A DNA stretch of 64,000 nucleotides. It comes from Streptococcus sciuri (GTDB lineage Bacteria; Bacillota; Bacilli; Lactobacillales; Streptococcaceae). The stretch is from positions 434,001-498,000 of the forward strand of contig NZ_JANUXX010000001.1 of NCBI RefSeq assembly GCF_024814375.1, written 5' to 3'. Below the pieces are notes generated by a model, which saw nothing but the letters and a program-made list of their open reading frames with translations, made no database searches and was not told the DNA's origin. Below are positions 15,180 to 23,705 of the stretch, in pieces. Numbering within the stretch: position 1 is the first letter of the stretch; every line of letters starts with the position of its first letter. The position numbers and the translations under genes are program-made.

Positions 15180-15689
15180 CTATTTTGTAAAGTCAATTCT
15201 TCTTGCAATTCGATCAATTACAACTGCTCCAACCAAGAGTGATGCCAACTCTCCTAGAGCTGTTGTGAGCCAAGTTATCCAGAACGGCGCTTCCGCAATA
15301 ACAGCTAACTCAGCTGCGACGGTCACCATAGAAGCTGAAAAGAAGAACGCAAAGAAGAAAAAGGCTTTGTTAAATGCTCCTCTAATAATACGCTCATCCA
15401 CGTAGCGTTCAAACAGCCATACCCCAAGACTAACAAAAATCAAAGTCGATAAGCTTCCTACAACCACATCAATCAAGCCAAAACTAAAGAAATTAGCAAT
15501 CATACAACCAATCGTCAAGCTAATGATATATTTGCGGTTATAAAAAGCTAAAAAATTTAGCATCTCAGCAACACGAAACTGATAAGCCCCATAAGAGATA
15601 GCGTTGAGCGGCGGTGTAATGGTTAGAACGACGTAAAGCGCTGCAACAATAGCTATTTTAGCAAAATCGTTAATCGTTAAATATTTCAT
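15180..15689 (-). CDS. queT: QueT, substrate-binding (S) component of an ECF queuosine-precursor transporter
   Basis: A 169-aa membrane protein of the QueT/COG4708 (DUF988) family with about five hydrophobic spans; YGAYQFRVAEMLNFLAFYN is the characteristic N-terminal segment. It captures a queuosine precursor (preQ1 or preQ0) for the shared energising ECF module, used for the wobble base of GUN tRNAs. The preQ1-II riboswitch directly upstream confirms the assignment independently. The start is the ATG at 15689 after AAGGAGA, which is itself part of the riboswitch. Confidence 0.94.
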   Translation of the reverse strand: MKYLTINDFAKIAIVAALYVVLTITPPLNAISYGAYQFRVAEMLNFLAFYNRKYIISLTIGCMIANFFSFGLIDVVVGSLSTLIFVSLGVWLFERYVDERIIRGAFNKAFFFFAFFFSASMVTVAAELAVIAEAPFWITWLTTALGELASLLVGAVVIDRIARRIDFTK

Positions 15690-15690
15690 G

Positions 15691-15762
15691 AGTATCTCCT
15701 TTAACACTTAGATAAACTAAGGTTTGTAATATGCTTGGTGAAAGAAGCAAAGCACCAAGGGC
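15691..15762 (-). promoter_or_regulatory. preQ1-II riboswitch (COG4708 RNA) of queT
   Basis: The minus-strand leader contains CTTGGTG-loop-CACCAAG, then CATATTAC, a small helix (ACTTAG/CTAAGT-like) and an AAAGGAGAT that is both pseudoknot partner and ribosome binding site. This is the layout and core sequence of the streptococcal preQ1-II class, found upstream of COG4708 genes. Known mechanism: preQ1 binding sequesters the Shine-Dalgarno and lowers translation. Confidence 0.93.
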
Positions 15763-15780
15763 TGATATAACAGCTTCTTC

Positions 15781-15809
15781 ATTCTATCACAAACAAATGC
15801 GCTTGCCAA
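15781..15809 (-). promoter_or_regulatory. queT promoter
   Basis: Minus-strand -35 TTGGCA (15804-15809), 17-nt spacer, -10 TAGAAT (15781-15786), placing the start point just upstream of the riboswitch. Confidence 0.75.
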
Positions 15810-15850
15810 GACCTTTTTCTTTTGCAATTCTATTTTACTGGGGGATATGA

Positions 15851-15856
15851 TATAAT
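15851..15856 (+). promoter_or_regulatory. Extended -10 of the GtrA-like gene, predicted leaderless
   Basis: TGA-TATAAT with the hexamer ending 6 nt before the ATG at 15863, so the expected +1 is the start codon. GGGGGA at 15839-15844 is too far away to act as ribosome binding site. Confidence 0.6.
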
Positions 15857-15862
15857 AAAAGT

Positions 15863-16312
15863 ATGAAACAAATGATAGCCTTATCTCAAAAGGTGCTACA
15901 AAACGAGGGTATTTTATATTTGATTTTTGGCGGTTTGACAACGTTCGTTTACTTGATAACTCGCCTATTGTTAGCCATTTTATCCCTAGATGCTAGCGTA
16001 TCAGCTACCATCGCCAATATTCTGTCTATACTCTTTGCCTTTATCACAAACGATACCATCGTCTTTCGCCAGATACGTCAAGGATGGCTTTGTCGTCTTG
16101 GAAAATTTATAATCTCTAGATTAGCAACTGCCTTAATTGATATTGCGTTTGCTTACCTCCTAGTTGCACACTATCCTCATTTTATCGGATATTTTGTAAA
16201 CGACAATGAACACTTAATCAATCTCATAGAGATATTTTTCTCTCAAACATTTGTCATTTTACTAAACTATATTTTAAGTAAAGTCTTTGTCTTTAAAAAC
16301 TTAGCTCACTAA
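15863..16312 (+). CDS. GtrA-like membrane protein
   Basis: A 149-aa protein with four membrane segments in the GtrA (PF04138) pattern: YLIFGGLTTFVYLITRLLL, ANILSILFAFITNDTIVF, a third span around residues 80-97, and NYILSKVFVF at the C-terminus. GtrA-like proteins are thought to flip polyprenyl-linked sugars or to take part in wall glycosylation; no glycosyltransferase is adjacent, so the substrate is unknown. The gene is divergent from queT and has no Shine-Dalgarno; see the leaderless-promoter finding. Confidence 0.85.
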   Translation: MKQMIALSQKVLQNEGILYLIFGGLTTFVYLITRLLLAILSLDASVSATIANILSILFAFITNDTIVFRQIRQGWLCRLGKFIISRLATALIDIAFAYLLVAHYPHFIGYFVNDNEHLINLIEIFFSQTFVILLNYILSKVFVFKNLAH

Positions 16313-16346
16313 AAAAGCAGTGATTTTACAAAACACTGCTTTTTAT
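16311..16346 (+). terminator. Terminator of the GtrA-like gene
   Basis: AAAAAGCAGTG-loop-CACTGCTTTTT directly after the stop codon; symmetrical enough to work in both directions. Confidence 0.88.
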
Positions 16347-16400
16347 CATCGTTATCTATAAAATCTCTTTCATTTTTTGAACGACTCTGCAAGATAGAAA

Positions 16401-16640
16401 CTAAATCCCCTCTTCTATTTTCTGCAAAACCTTCATGCAATTCTTGATAGATAGCACTCAAAACAGCTCAAAAAGTCAGTGGTATCAATATTGAGATAAG
16501 GAAAAATATTAGCTGCAATTACCACTAGTGGAAAAGTTGTTAGCAACAGATAATAAGCCATTGCGATAGTTGATAAATCCATCTCTGTACTTTGGTAATG
16601 TTTAAAATAAATTTTTAATGGCAAAAATCAAGCTTATCTG
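16401..16640 (-). pseudogene. Remnant of a YihY/BrkB-family membrane protein gene
   Basis: A minus-strand reading frame around 16433-16624 contains STEMDLSTIAMAYYLLLTTFP followed by ANIFPYLNID, the signature N-terminal region of the YihY/virulence factor BrkB family. It stops after about 60 residues, and another frame then supplies a short tail reading MKVLQKIEEGI with a stop at 16401-16403. A full gene is near 300 codons, so most of the middle is deleted. The N-terminal start is also degraded. Streptococci usually have yihY immediately after map, as here. Confidence 0.8.
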
Positions 16641-16672
16641 TCCACTTTTCAACAACTGACTTTTCAGTCGTA

Positions 16673-17533
16673 TCAGTAAGTTCTTTCTTCTCCTTGACTT
16701 GTTAAAATAACAGGTCCATCTTTAGTGATGACAAATTGATGTTCGTATTGGCATGACAAACCACTGTCAAGCGTCTTATGAGCCCAACCAGTTTTCATAT
16801 CCGTGTCAATTTTCCAAGTGCCTGTATTAATCATCGGCTCAATAGTCAATACCATACCTTCACGCAAACGAAGGCCTCGTCCAGCTTTTCCATAGTGTGG
16901 AACCATTGGTTCTTCGTGCATTGTAGGACCAACGCCGTGTCCTACTAAATCACGAACAACACCGTATCCACGGCTTTCAGCGTATTCTTGAATCGCTGCG
17001 CCAATATCACCGATACGGTTGCCAACAACGGCTTTTTCAATCCCAATATAAAGGCATTCTTTAGTAACGTTCATCAAATTTTTGACTTCATCAGACACCT
17101 CACCAACAGCATAAGCCCAGCAAGAATCAGCTAAGCCACCCGTATAGCTTTGGGTATATTTTTTGACTTGTTTGACATTATCAAAATTAAGTTTTGAGAC
17201 ATCAACAACTGACTTATCAAGTGGTTCACTAAGCACCATATCCACTTTAAGGAGGTCACCATCTTTCAAAATATAATGACGTGGGAAAGCGTGTGCCACT
17301 TCATCATTTAGCCCACAACAAGTCGCATAAGGATAATCCATGATAGAACCGTCAACCCCAATTTGGAGTGGAAGTACATTTGCTTCTTTACAACGACGAC
17401 GAACGTATTCTTCGACTTCCCACATATCTATACCTGGCTTAATCACATCTCTAAGCCCAATATGAATGCTAGCTAGAAAATCACCAGCACGATCCATAGC
17501 TTCAATTTCTCGTTTTGATTTTAGAGTAATCAT
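16673..17533 (-). CDS. map: Type I methionine aminopeptidase
   Basis: A 286-aa cytoplasmic metalloprotease removing initiator Met. Metal-site motifs are visible: CCGLNDEVAHAFP, the aspartate segment GDLLKVDMVL, GHGVGPTMHEEP, MVLTIEPMI and the final QYEHQFVIT. It contains the streptococcal insertion of about 30 residues between the metal-ligand strands (LDKSVVDVSKLNFDNVKQVK region). AAAGGAGACAAG precedes the ATG. It lies 22 nt downstream of the DRTGG/CBS gene. Confidence 0.95.
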   Translation of the reverse strand: MITLKSKREIEAMDRAGDFLASIHIGLRDVIKPGIDMWEVEEYVRRRCKEANVLPLQIGVDGSIMDYPYATCCGLNDEVAHAFPRHYILKDGDLLKVDMVLSEPLDKSVVDVSKLNFDNVKQVKKYTQSYTGGLADSCWAYAVGEVSDEVKNLMNVTKECLYIGIEKAVVGNRIGDIGAAIQEYAESRGYGVVRDLVGHGVGPTMHEEPMVPHYGKAGRGLRLREGMVLTIEPMINTGTWKIDTDMKTGWAHKTLDSGLSCQYEHQFVITKDGPVILTSQGEERTY

Positions 17534-17554
17534 CTTGTCTCCTTTTATTTTTAC

Positions 17555-18838
17555 TTAATTTATTTTAGCTGTGATTATTGCTTTTGCAATCAGTTGGTCA
17601 TCTAAACAAATATCAAAATCTAGTAATGCGCTACGTCGCTTTTCACTAATCACTTTAGGACGTATTCGCAAAATATCATCAATCTGTACTACTTGTAAGA
17701 AATGAATAGACAGTTCTTCAACGATAATATTTTTAGGACTTTTTTTGGTCAATTTACGATTGATAATGGCATGCAAAGCCTCTACTAAAACACCCTGTGC
17801 AATATTACCCGAACTGTCCACCAAAGCAGGCTCTACAATCAAGCAGTAATCACCATGATCATACTGAAGATTGGTAATAATCTGATCACTTACCGTATAA
17901 ACCTCACGTGGTTGCGTATTGGGTAGATTTTCCATAGCTTGACGTCTCGTAATCACCCCCAATAGTTGCCTATCCTCTGTCATCACGGGAAGCATATTGA
18001 GATCTTCAAAAATCATCTTTTGACTAATATTAGCTAGACTCATATGCGGTTTTGCTGTGATGACATCTTTTGACATGACAAGCTCTATTTGAGTATCATT
18101 TGGTTTACTAACAGTATCTTGCACACTAATCACACCAACAACATAATTATCCTCATCAACGACTGGAAAGCGCACATGCTTTGTTTGTTTGACGAGTTGA
18201 TTGAAATCTTTTAGTGTATGAATTGTTGTCAAATAACCATAATCATGCTTTGATTGGTAAACTTGATTAACCGTTTTCAAATCAGTCTTAATACGCACAT
18301 CAGACAAGGCGTGGTTAATCATAGTAGCAACTGTAAAAGTGTCATAATGCGTCACCATGACAGGGATGCCCAGACTATCTGCTGTTTTTATGACACGCTG
18401 TGATACGCCAAAACCTCCTGTAATCAAAATGGCATTGTGATTTTCTAGAGCCAATAGCTGAATATTCTCTCTATCGCCAACAATCAACAATCCTCCACGT
18501 ACCAAGTAACGTCCAATATTTTCACGCGTCATAGCACCTATAGAAAACCGACTAAACTCATGGCTCAACCCCGCCTCACCTGCCAATACCTGTGAATCGC
18601 TAATTCTTGCAATTTCGGAATAGGTCAACGTTTCAATCTGCACTTTATTGGATTGAGCAATCCGAATTGTACCACTACGGGGCTTTGTCGCAACGATTCC
18701 ACGATTTTCAGCCTCTTTTATAGCGCGATAAGCTGTTCCCTCGCTTACTTTCAGATGATTAGAAATACTACGGACACTGACACGTTTCCCAATAGCGAGA
18801 TTTTCAAGATAATCTAAAATGTCCTGATGCTTACTCAT
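17555..18838 (-). CDS. wHTH-DRTGG-CBS-hotdog regulator (YtoI-like)
   Basis: A 427-aa multidomain protein: an N-terminal winged helix (SVRSISNHLKVSEGTAYRAIKEAENRGIV, residues 20-50), a DRTGG domain (about 85-180, with GGLLIVGDRENIQ and AILITGGFG), two CBS motifs (about 195-315, RFPVVDEDNYVVGVIS and MLPVMTEDRQLLGVITR) and a C-terminal hotdog thioesterase-like domain (about 330-427). B. subtilis YtoI has this architecture. It is presumably a ligand-sensing transcription factor, with CBS binding adenine nucleotides. The start overlaps the acetyltransferase gene by 8 nt. Confidence 0.85.
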   Translation of the reverse strand: MSKHQDILDYLENLAIGKRVSVRSISNHLKVSEGTAYRAIKEAENRGIVATKPRSGTIRIAQSNKVQIETLTYSEIARISDSQVLAGEAGLSHEFSRFSIGAMTRENIGRYLVRGGLLIVGDRENIQLLALENHNAILITGGFGVSQRVIKTADSLGIPVMVTHYDTFTVATMINHALSDVRIKTDLKTVNQVYQSKHDYGYLTTIHTLKDFNQLVKQTKHVRFPVVDEDNYVVGVISVQDTVSKPNDTQIELVMSKDVITAKPHMSLANISQKMIFEDLNMLPVMTEDRQLLGVITRRQAMENLPNTQPREVYTVSDQIITNLQYDHGDYCLIVEPALVDSSGNIAQGVLVEALHAIINRKLTKKSPKNIIVEELSIHFLQVVQIDDILRIRPKVISEKRRSALLDFDICLDDQLIAKAIITAKIN

Positions 18839-19385
18839 AGTGGTAGTCCTTTCTACTTAGAGCATACTCTGCATAAGAACTCATCTGATGTGTGTAACGA
18901 TCACTACCCTTATAGTAGCGCAAGAGCGTAAATCCTGCTTTTTGTGCAACACGCTGACTAGCCTTGTTTTCCTCATGTGTGATAATGGTTAAACGTGCTA
19001 ACTTTAACTCATAAAAAGCAAGAAAAACAATATTTTTCAATGCTTCTGTCATGTAACCACATCCCCACTCGCTCTCTTTTAAAAAATAACCAATTTCACA
19101 AGTTTCGTCGTAACAATCAAGCTTATCAAAAGAAATAGCACCAATCATCTGCTGATTCGTTTTTAACTCAATAGCCCATATTCCCAAAGGCATACGCATA
19201 AAACGTTCAACCATTAGTCTTGAACTTTCCTCTTTGGTTTTAGGGCTTGGAAATATAAAGCGAAGATTGCTAGGTCTTTTTGTAATCTCCCAAAAATCTC
19301 TCTCATCTGTAAAGGTAAATGGGCGTAAAATTAAGCGTTCTGTCTCAAATGTCGCAAACTGAGCTAGTCCCATCCAAATGTTCAT
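18831..19385 (-). CDS. GNAT family N-acetyltransferase (RimJ/RimL type)
   Basis: A 184-aa protein with ETERLILRPFTFTDERDFWEI at the N-terminus, CEIGYFLKESEWGCGYMTEAL as the acetyl-CoA pyrophosphate loop region, and HEENKASQRVAQKAGF at the C-terminus, all typical of RimJ/RimL-type acetyltransferases acting on protein N-termini or small amines; the substrate is unknown. The start at 19385 has no Shine-Dalgarno. TGT-TATAAT ends exactly 6 nt upstream, predicting a leaderless mRNA. Confidence 0.85.
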   Translation of the reverse strand: MNIWMGLAQFATFETERLILRPFTFTDERDFWEITKRPSNLRFIFPSPKTKEESSRLMVERFMRMPLGIWAIELKTNQQMIGAISFDKLDCYDETCEIGYFLKESEWGCGYMTEALKNIVFLAFYELKLARLTIITHEENKASQRVAQKAGFTLLRYYKGSDRYTHQMSSYAEYALSRKDYHYE

Positions 19386-19391
19386 AAGATT

Positions 19392-19420
19392 ATTATAACA
19401 TAGCAAAAATAATTTGACTA
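19392..19420 (-). promoter_or_regulatory. Promoter of the GNAT-ytoI-map unit, predicted leaderless
   Basis: Minus-strand -35 TAGTCA (19415-19420, 4 of 6 matches), 17-nt spacer, extended -10 TGT-TATAAT (hexamer 19392-19397), six bases, then the ATG at 19385. Confidence 0.6.
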
Positions 19421-19453
19421 ATTTTGATAATTCCCTAATGAAATCAAATATCT

Positions 19454-19480
19454 AAAAAGTCCGAGCTAAGCTCGGACTTT
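19454..19480 (-). terminator. Terminator of the ABC exporter operon
   Basis: AAAGTCCGAGC-TTA-GCTCGGACTTTTT stem-loop on the minus strand, immediately after the stop codon of the second ABC gene. Confidence 0.9.
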
Positions 19481-19483
19481 GGC

Positions 19484-21298
19484 TTAATTTTCTTCAAATT
19501 GAGAATTGTAGAGGTCTGCATAGAAACCATTTTGAGCCATAAGAGCATCATGGTTGCCCTGCTCAATAATATTACCATCTTTCATTACCAAAATCAAATC
19601 AGCATTTTTAATCGTTGAGAGACGATGAGCAATAACAAATGAAGTACGACCTTCCATCAACTTATCCATTGCTTTTTGGATAAGCTCTTCTGTACGTGTA
19701 TCAACAGATGACGTAGCTTCATCTAAGATAAGAAGTGGTGCATCTTTAAGCAACGCACGCGCAATAGTTAATAATTGCTTTTGTCCAACAGATAATGTCA
19801 AACTATCATCTAAGACACTATCATAGCCATTTGGCAAAGTCTTGATAAAGTGGTGGACACCTACAGCTTTTGTTGCAGCTTCTACTTGCTCATCTGTGAT
19901 ACCTTTTTGATTGTAAATTAAGTTTTCCTTGATGGTTCCTTCAAACAACCAAGTATCTTGAAGCACCATAGAAAAAGCATCGTGGACTTCTTCACGTGTC
20001 ATATCATGGACATTGACACCGTCAATACTAATCAGACCACCATCTACTTCGTAAAAACGCATGAGCAGGTTAACTAGAGTCGTTTTACCAGCACCTGTTG
20101 GTCCTACAATGGCAATTTTTTGTCCTGCCTTAGCTTGTGCTGAGAAATCGTGAATGATTGTCTTATCTTTTGAATAACCAAAATTGACATGCTCAAAGGA
20201 AACGTCTCCCTTGATAGTAGTTAATTGTTTTGTTTTACCGCTCTCCTCTTCCATCTCATTTTCTTCTAAGAATTCAAAAACACGGTTCATACCAGCACTT
20301 GCTTGTTGCAACTGACCAAAGGCTTGTGCTAGTTGGGAAAGGGGTTGAGAAAAGATACGGACATAAATCATAAAGGCGACGATTGTTCCCATGCTGACTT
20401 TACCATCAATCATCCAGATGGCACCAAAGACACAGACCATGACGTAACCGAAATTCCCAATAAATTGCATCAAAGGCATCATAATCCCTGAGAAAAACTG
20501 TGATTGCCACATACTCTTGTAAAGGGCGCTGTTCAACTTTTTAAACTGCTCTTTGACTTCTGCTGTTGCAGAATAAGACTTAACAACATTATGTCCTGAG
20601 TAAATCTCCTCGACATAACCAGATACATTGGACAAGTTTTTTTGCTGACGTTTAAAGAGCGGTTGGGAACTTGCAATGATAACCATAGTAATAATAAAAC
20701 CGATAAGAACAGAAAGAATAGCGACAGTGGCTAATCGTCCATTGGTTTTTATCATCATGATGATAGCAGCAATCAGGAGAATAGAACTTGAAAAAATTGT
20801 TCCTAAACTTTGTTGGAGGGATTGCGCCATCGTATCAACATCATTCGTCACACGAGAAAGCGTATCACCTTGTGTATGTGAATCAAAATAAGCTAGTGGT
20901 ACACGATTGATTTTTTCTGCGATAGCTTTTCGCATACGATTTGAAAACTTTTGAATAATCGTTGTAAAAGTGTATTGTTGATAGTATGATACTAAAGCTC
21001 CAATACCATAAAGAACAGCTAATCGACCTGCTAGCTGTGCAACCTTGGCAGTATCCACATCTGCATTGACACCCATAGCTTCTTTGATGTGACCTGCTTG
21101 TAGATAAGCTACAATCTGAGAAGCATTCTTAAGTGAAGATGAAATGGTATTGGTAATATCACTGATAATATTTGGGCCATAGACGGTAATCCAACTTGAA
21201 ATCACTGCACATATCAGCGCCAAGATAAATGGCAGACGAAAACCTTTCGTATAGGGAAGGAGGCGCTTGATTAGAGCGGTTTTTTCTTTATTTTCCAT
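19484..21298 (-). CDS. Heterodimeric ABC exporter half-transporter, catalytically competent Walker B subunit
   Basis: A 604-aa fusion of six membrane helices (about 20-330) and an ATPase domain. Walker A is GPTGAGKTTL and Walker B ends LLILDEATSS with the catalytic Glu, but the signature motif is LSVGQ instead of LSGGQ. With its partner it forms one degenerate and one consensus ATP site, as in LmrCD, BmrCD, PatAB and EfrAB multidrug exporters. It overlaps the partner gene by 11 nt. The substrate is unknown; the MarR regulator suggests drugs or small toxic organics. Confidence 0.9.
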   Translation of the reverse strand: MENKEKTALIKRLLPYTKGFRLPFILALICAVISSWITVYGPNIISDITNTISSSLKNASQIVAYLQAGHIKEAMGVNADVDTAKVAQLAGRLAVLYGIGALVSYYQQYTFTTIIQKFSNRMRKAIAEKINRVPLAYFDSHTQGDTLSRVTNDVDTMAQSLQQSLGTIFSSSILLIAAIIMMIKTNGRLATVAILSVLIGFIITMVIIASSQPLFKRQQKNLSNVSGYVEEIYSGHNVVKSYSATAEVKEQFKKLNSALYKSMWQSQFFSGIMMPLMQFIGNFGYVMVCVFGAIWMIDGKVSMGTIVAFMIYVRIFSQPLSQLAQAFGQLQQASAGMNRVFEFLEENEMEEESGKTKQLTTIKGDVSFEHVNFGYSKDKTIIHDFSAQAKAGQKIAIVGPTGAGKTTLVNLLMRFYEVDGGLISIDGVNVHDMTREEVHDAFSMVLQDTWLFEGTIKENLIYNQKGITDEQVEAATKAVGVHHFIKTLPNGYDSVLDDSLTLSVGQKQLLTIARALLKDAPLLILDEATSSVDTRTEELIQKAMDKLMEGRTSFVIAHRLSTIKNADLILVMKDGNIIEQGNHDALMAQNGFYADLYNSQFEEN

Positions 21299-23117
21299 TT
21301 TCTAATTCCTCCTTAGATAATTGAGAATAAGCAATTTCTTGATAAACAGCATTGTTTGCAAGCAACTCTTGGTGTGTTCCTTGACCAACAACGACCCCTT
21401 TATCAAGTACAAGAATCTGATCGGCATCCATGATAGTTGAAATACGTTGTGCAACAATGAGTTTTGTTGTATCTGCTAATTTTTCATGCAACTCATGACG
21501 CAATTTCTTATCTGTCTTGTAATCTAAAGCGGAGAAAGAATCATCAAAGATGAGTACTTCTGGCTTACGAGCCAATGCACGTGCGATAGCTAAACGTTGC
21601 CGTTGACCACCTGAAAAGTTAGTTCCGCCTTGAGCAACCTCTGTGTCTAGTCCCTTCTCTTTGGACTCCACAAAATCTCTCGCCTGTGCTAATTCGAGTG
21701 CCTCCCAAATAGCTTCATCTGAGAGTGATCCTTGGCTGCTTTCACCAAAAGTCATATTTGATCGAATGGTTCCACTATAAAGTACAGCTTTTTGGGGAAT
21801 AAAGCCAATCTTATCGTTCAAATCTTTTTCAGAATAGTGCTTTAGTTTGACACCATCTACCTTGATGTAACCTCCAGTCGTATCATAAAAGCGTGGAATA
21901 AGGCTAATCAGAGTTGATTTCCCAGAACCAGTTGAACCAATAAATGCAACCGTTTCACCTTTTTTAGCGGTGAAATTAACATGCTCAATCACATCGTCAG
22001 AGGTTTTTGAATATCGGAAAGAAACATCATGAAACTCGACTTCACCTGTTGTATGACTCATTTTAGCAGTTTCTTCTTCAAAGATAACCGAAGATTCTAA
22101 AGCGAAAACTTCATTGATACGACGTGCAGAAACAAGAGCACGTGGCAAAATCATAAAGACAAATGCCATAAGCATAAAGCCGATGATGACTTGCATAGCG
22201 TAGCTTGAGAACACAACCATATCCGAAAAGACAGCAACACGATCTTTCATACTAGTAGCAAGGTTCGTCGCATAAGAACCATTAGCTAATGCCTTTTGTG
22301 TCAACCCTGGTAGCTTAATATCATTAATCAAATAAGCTCCAATCCAATAAACTGTCAAGGTCAAACCAGACGAAACAGCTGTCATAACAGGATTCATCAA
22401 AGCCATCAAGCGGTAAACAAAGAGGTTTAGGCGAGTAATGTTATTATTGACCGCATTGTACTTATCGTCTTGATAATCTTCAGCGTTGTAAGCACGTACT
22501 ACCCGAATACCTGTTAGAATCTCACGTGTTGTAGCATTGAGCTTATCTGTTAAAACCTGAACCTTACTTTGTTTTGGAAAAGCTAAGATAAGTAAGATGG
22601 ATATCATAATGATAACAACAACAATGGCAACACCTAATGTCATTGTCCAGCTAGAGCTTTCGCCCCAAATCTTGGTCAAAGCCCAGATTGCCATGATAGG
22701 TCCCATAGTCACCACTTGCAACCCCATTGTGATTAACATTTGAATTTGTGTAAGGTCATTAGTCGTACGCGTCAAAAGACTTGGAATACTAAAGTTTTTA
22801 ATTTCAGCATCTGAGTAATCCATGACACGATTGAAAATATCCTCACGTAAACGTGTTGTGAAACTAGCAGCAACACGTGCTGCAATAAATCCAACAACAA
22901 CCGCTGAAGCAAATCCTAGAAGTGAAAATCCAATCATTTTCCAACCAGGATTCATCACATCAGAAACTTTTGTGCTGCTACTTTGCAGTAATTTTGTAAT
23001 ACTAGACATGTAGTCAGGCACTTTTAAATTTGCCCAAACTTCGATACATACAAACACTACACTCAATAACATCATCAGCCATTCTTTAGCTATCAAGCGT
23101 TTGAAAATTTTTAGCAT
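21288..23117 (-). CDS. Heterodimeric ABC exporter half-transporter, degenerate Walker B subunit
   Basis: A 609-aa partner of the following gene, with an N-terminal membrane domain and C-terminal ATPase. Walker A is GSTGSGKSTL and the signature FSGGQ is intact, but Walker B reads LIFDDSFSALD with Asp in the catalytic Glu position. Combined with the partner's LSVGQ, this gives the asymmetry expected for BmrC/LmrC-type subunits. The start lies within the end of the marR gene (7-nt overlap), so the three genes form a coupled operon. Confidence 0.9.
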   Translation of the reverse strand: MLKIFKRLIAKEWLMMLLSVVFVCIEVWANLKVPDYMSSITKLLQSSSTKVSDVMNPGWKMIGFSLLGFASAVVVGFIAARVAASFTTRLREDIFNRVMDYSDAEIKNFSIPSLLTRTTNDLTQIQMLITMGLQVVTMGPIMAIWALTKIWGESSSWTMTLGVAIVVVIIMISILLILAFPKQSKVQVLTDKLNATTREILTGIRVVRAYNAEDYQDDKYNAVNNNITRLNLFVYRLMALMNPVMTAVSSGLTLTVYWIGAYLINDIKLPGLTQKALANGSYATNLATSMKDRVAVFSDMVVFSSYAMQVIIGFMLMAFVFMILPRALVSARRINEVFALESSVIFEEETAKMSHTTGEVEFHDVSFRYSKTSDDVIEHVNFTAKKGETVAFIGSTGSGKSTLISLIPRFYDTTGGYIKVDGVKLKHYSEKDLNDKIGFIPQKAVLYSGTIRSNMTFGESSQGSLSDEAIWEALELAQARDFVESKEKGLDTEVAQGGTNFSGGQRQRLAIARALARKPEVLIFDDSFSALDYKTDKKLRHELHEKLADTTKLIVAQRISTIMDADQILVLDKGVVVGQGTHQELLANNAVYQEIAYSQLSKEELENGK

Positions 23118-23560
23118 CGCTTACTATACTCCTTAATTTCTAAATTTTCCCGAATTTTTCTTATGACTTTCTTAGCTATTTTTAACTCTGTCAGATCAAT
23201 ATCCGCTAGGATTTTATCATGAATCACCTGATGAAAATTTGCTAATTTTGCCGCTTTTTGATTTCCTAACGATGTCAAAACCAATTGCTTATAACGTTTA
23301 TCTTTTTGAGATGGAATAACTTTGATGAAGCTATTTTTTTCCATCCGATTAATCAGATTACTAGCAACAGATTTTGAAATTTTCAATCTTTGTTCTATAT
23401 CTTTGATAAAAACTTCCTCACCAGAGTGCTTATAAAGATACATCACGACAAATCCCTGTGGGCCACTTAAATGCTCAACATCATGTTCTTTTGCAATTTG
23501 CTGAACACGTCTTTCAAACAGAGTCACTAAGTTTCGTAAATCACTAAAAGGGTCTCCCAT
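23111..23560 (-). CDS. MarR family transcriptional regulator
   Basis: A 149-aa winged-helix regulator: IKDIEQRLKISKSVASNLINRMEKNSFI is the helix-turn-helix, and VIPSQKDKRYKQLVLTSLG the wing. First gene of the operon with the two ABC exporter genes, preceded by GAGGTG. MarR proteins usually repress their own operon and release DNA on binding lipophilic compounds, so autorepression is likely (inference). Confidence 0.9.
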   Translation of the reverse strand: MGDPFSDLRNLVTLFERRVQQIAKEHDVEHLSGPQGFVVMYLYKHSGEEVFIKDIEQRLKISKSVASNLINRMEKNSFIKVIPSQKDKRYKQLVLTSLGNQKAAKLANFHQVIHDKILADIDLTELKIAKKVIRKIRENLEIKEYSKRC

Positions 23561-23590
23561 AAAAACACCTCACTTTTTTAGAAAAGGTTC

Positions 23591-23639
23591 AATTAGTTTC
23601 TATGATAATTATTTTATCTTTCTTCTAAAAATTTGTCAA
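23591..23639 (-). promoter_or_regulatory. marR-ABC promoter with possible operator
   Basis: Minus-strand -35 TTGACA (23634-23639), 17-nt spacer, -10 TAAAAT (23611-23616). Just downstream, AATTA (23591-23595) and TAATT (23606-23610) form a short inverted repeat over the transcription start, a plausible MarR site. Confidence 0.65.
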
Positions 23640-23673
23640 TAAATAAGTTTCCAAGAGAACTATTTTTTCAGAC

Positions 23674-23705
23674 AAAAGCCAGCCGATAGTATCGACTGGC
23701 TTTTA
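23674..23705 (-). terminator. Terminator of the MacAB-like operon
   Basis: TAAAAGCCAGTCGATA-CTATCGGCTGGCTTTT stem-loop on the minus strand; its 5' arm overlaps the permease stop codon. Confidence 0.85.

Noticed and set aside
21288-23117. Asp in place of the Walker B Glu as a sign of a dead transporter
   Set aside because: The partner has the complementary LSVGQ signature; this asymmetric pair is normal for heterodimeric exporters such as BmrCD and LmrCD.
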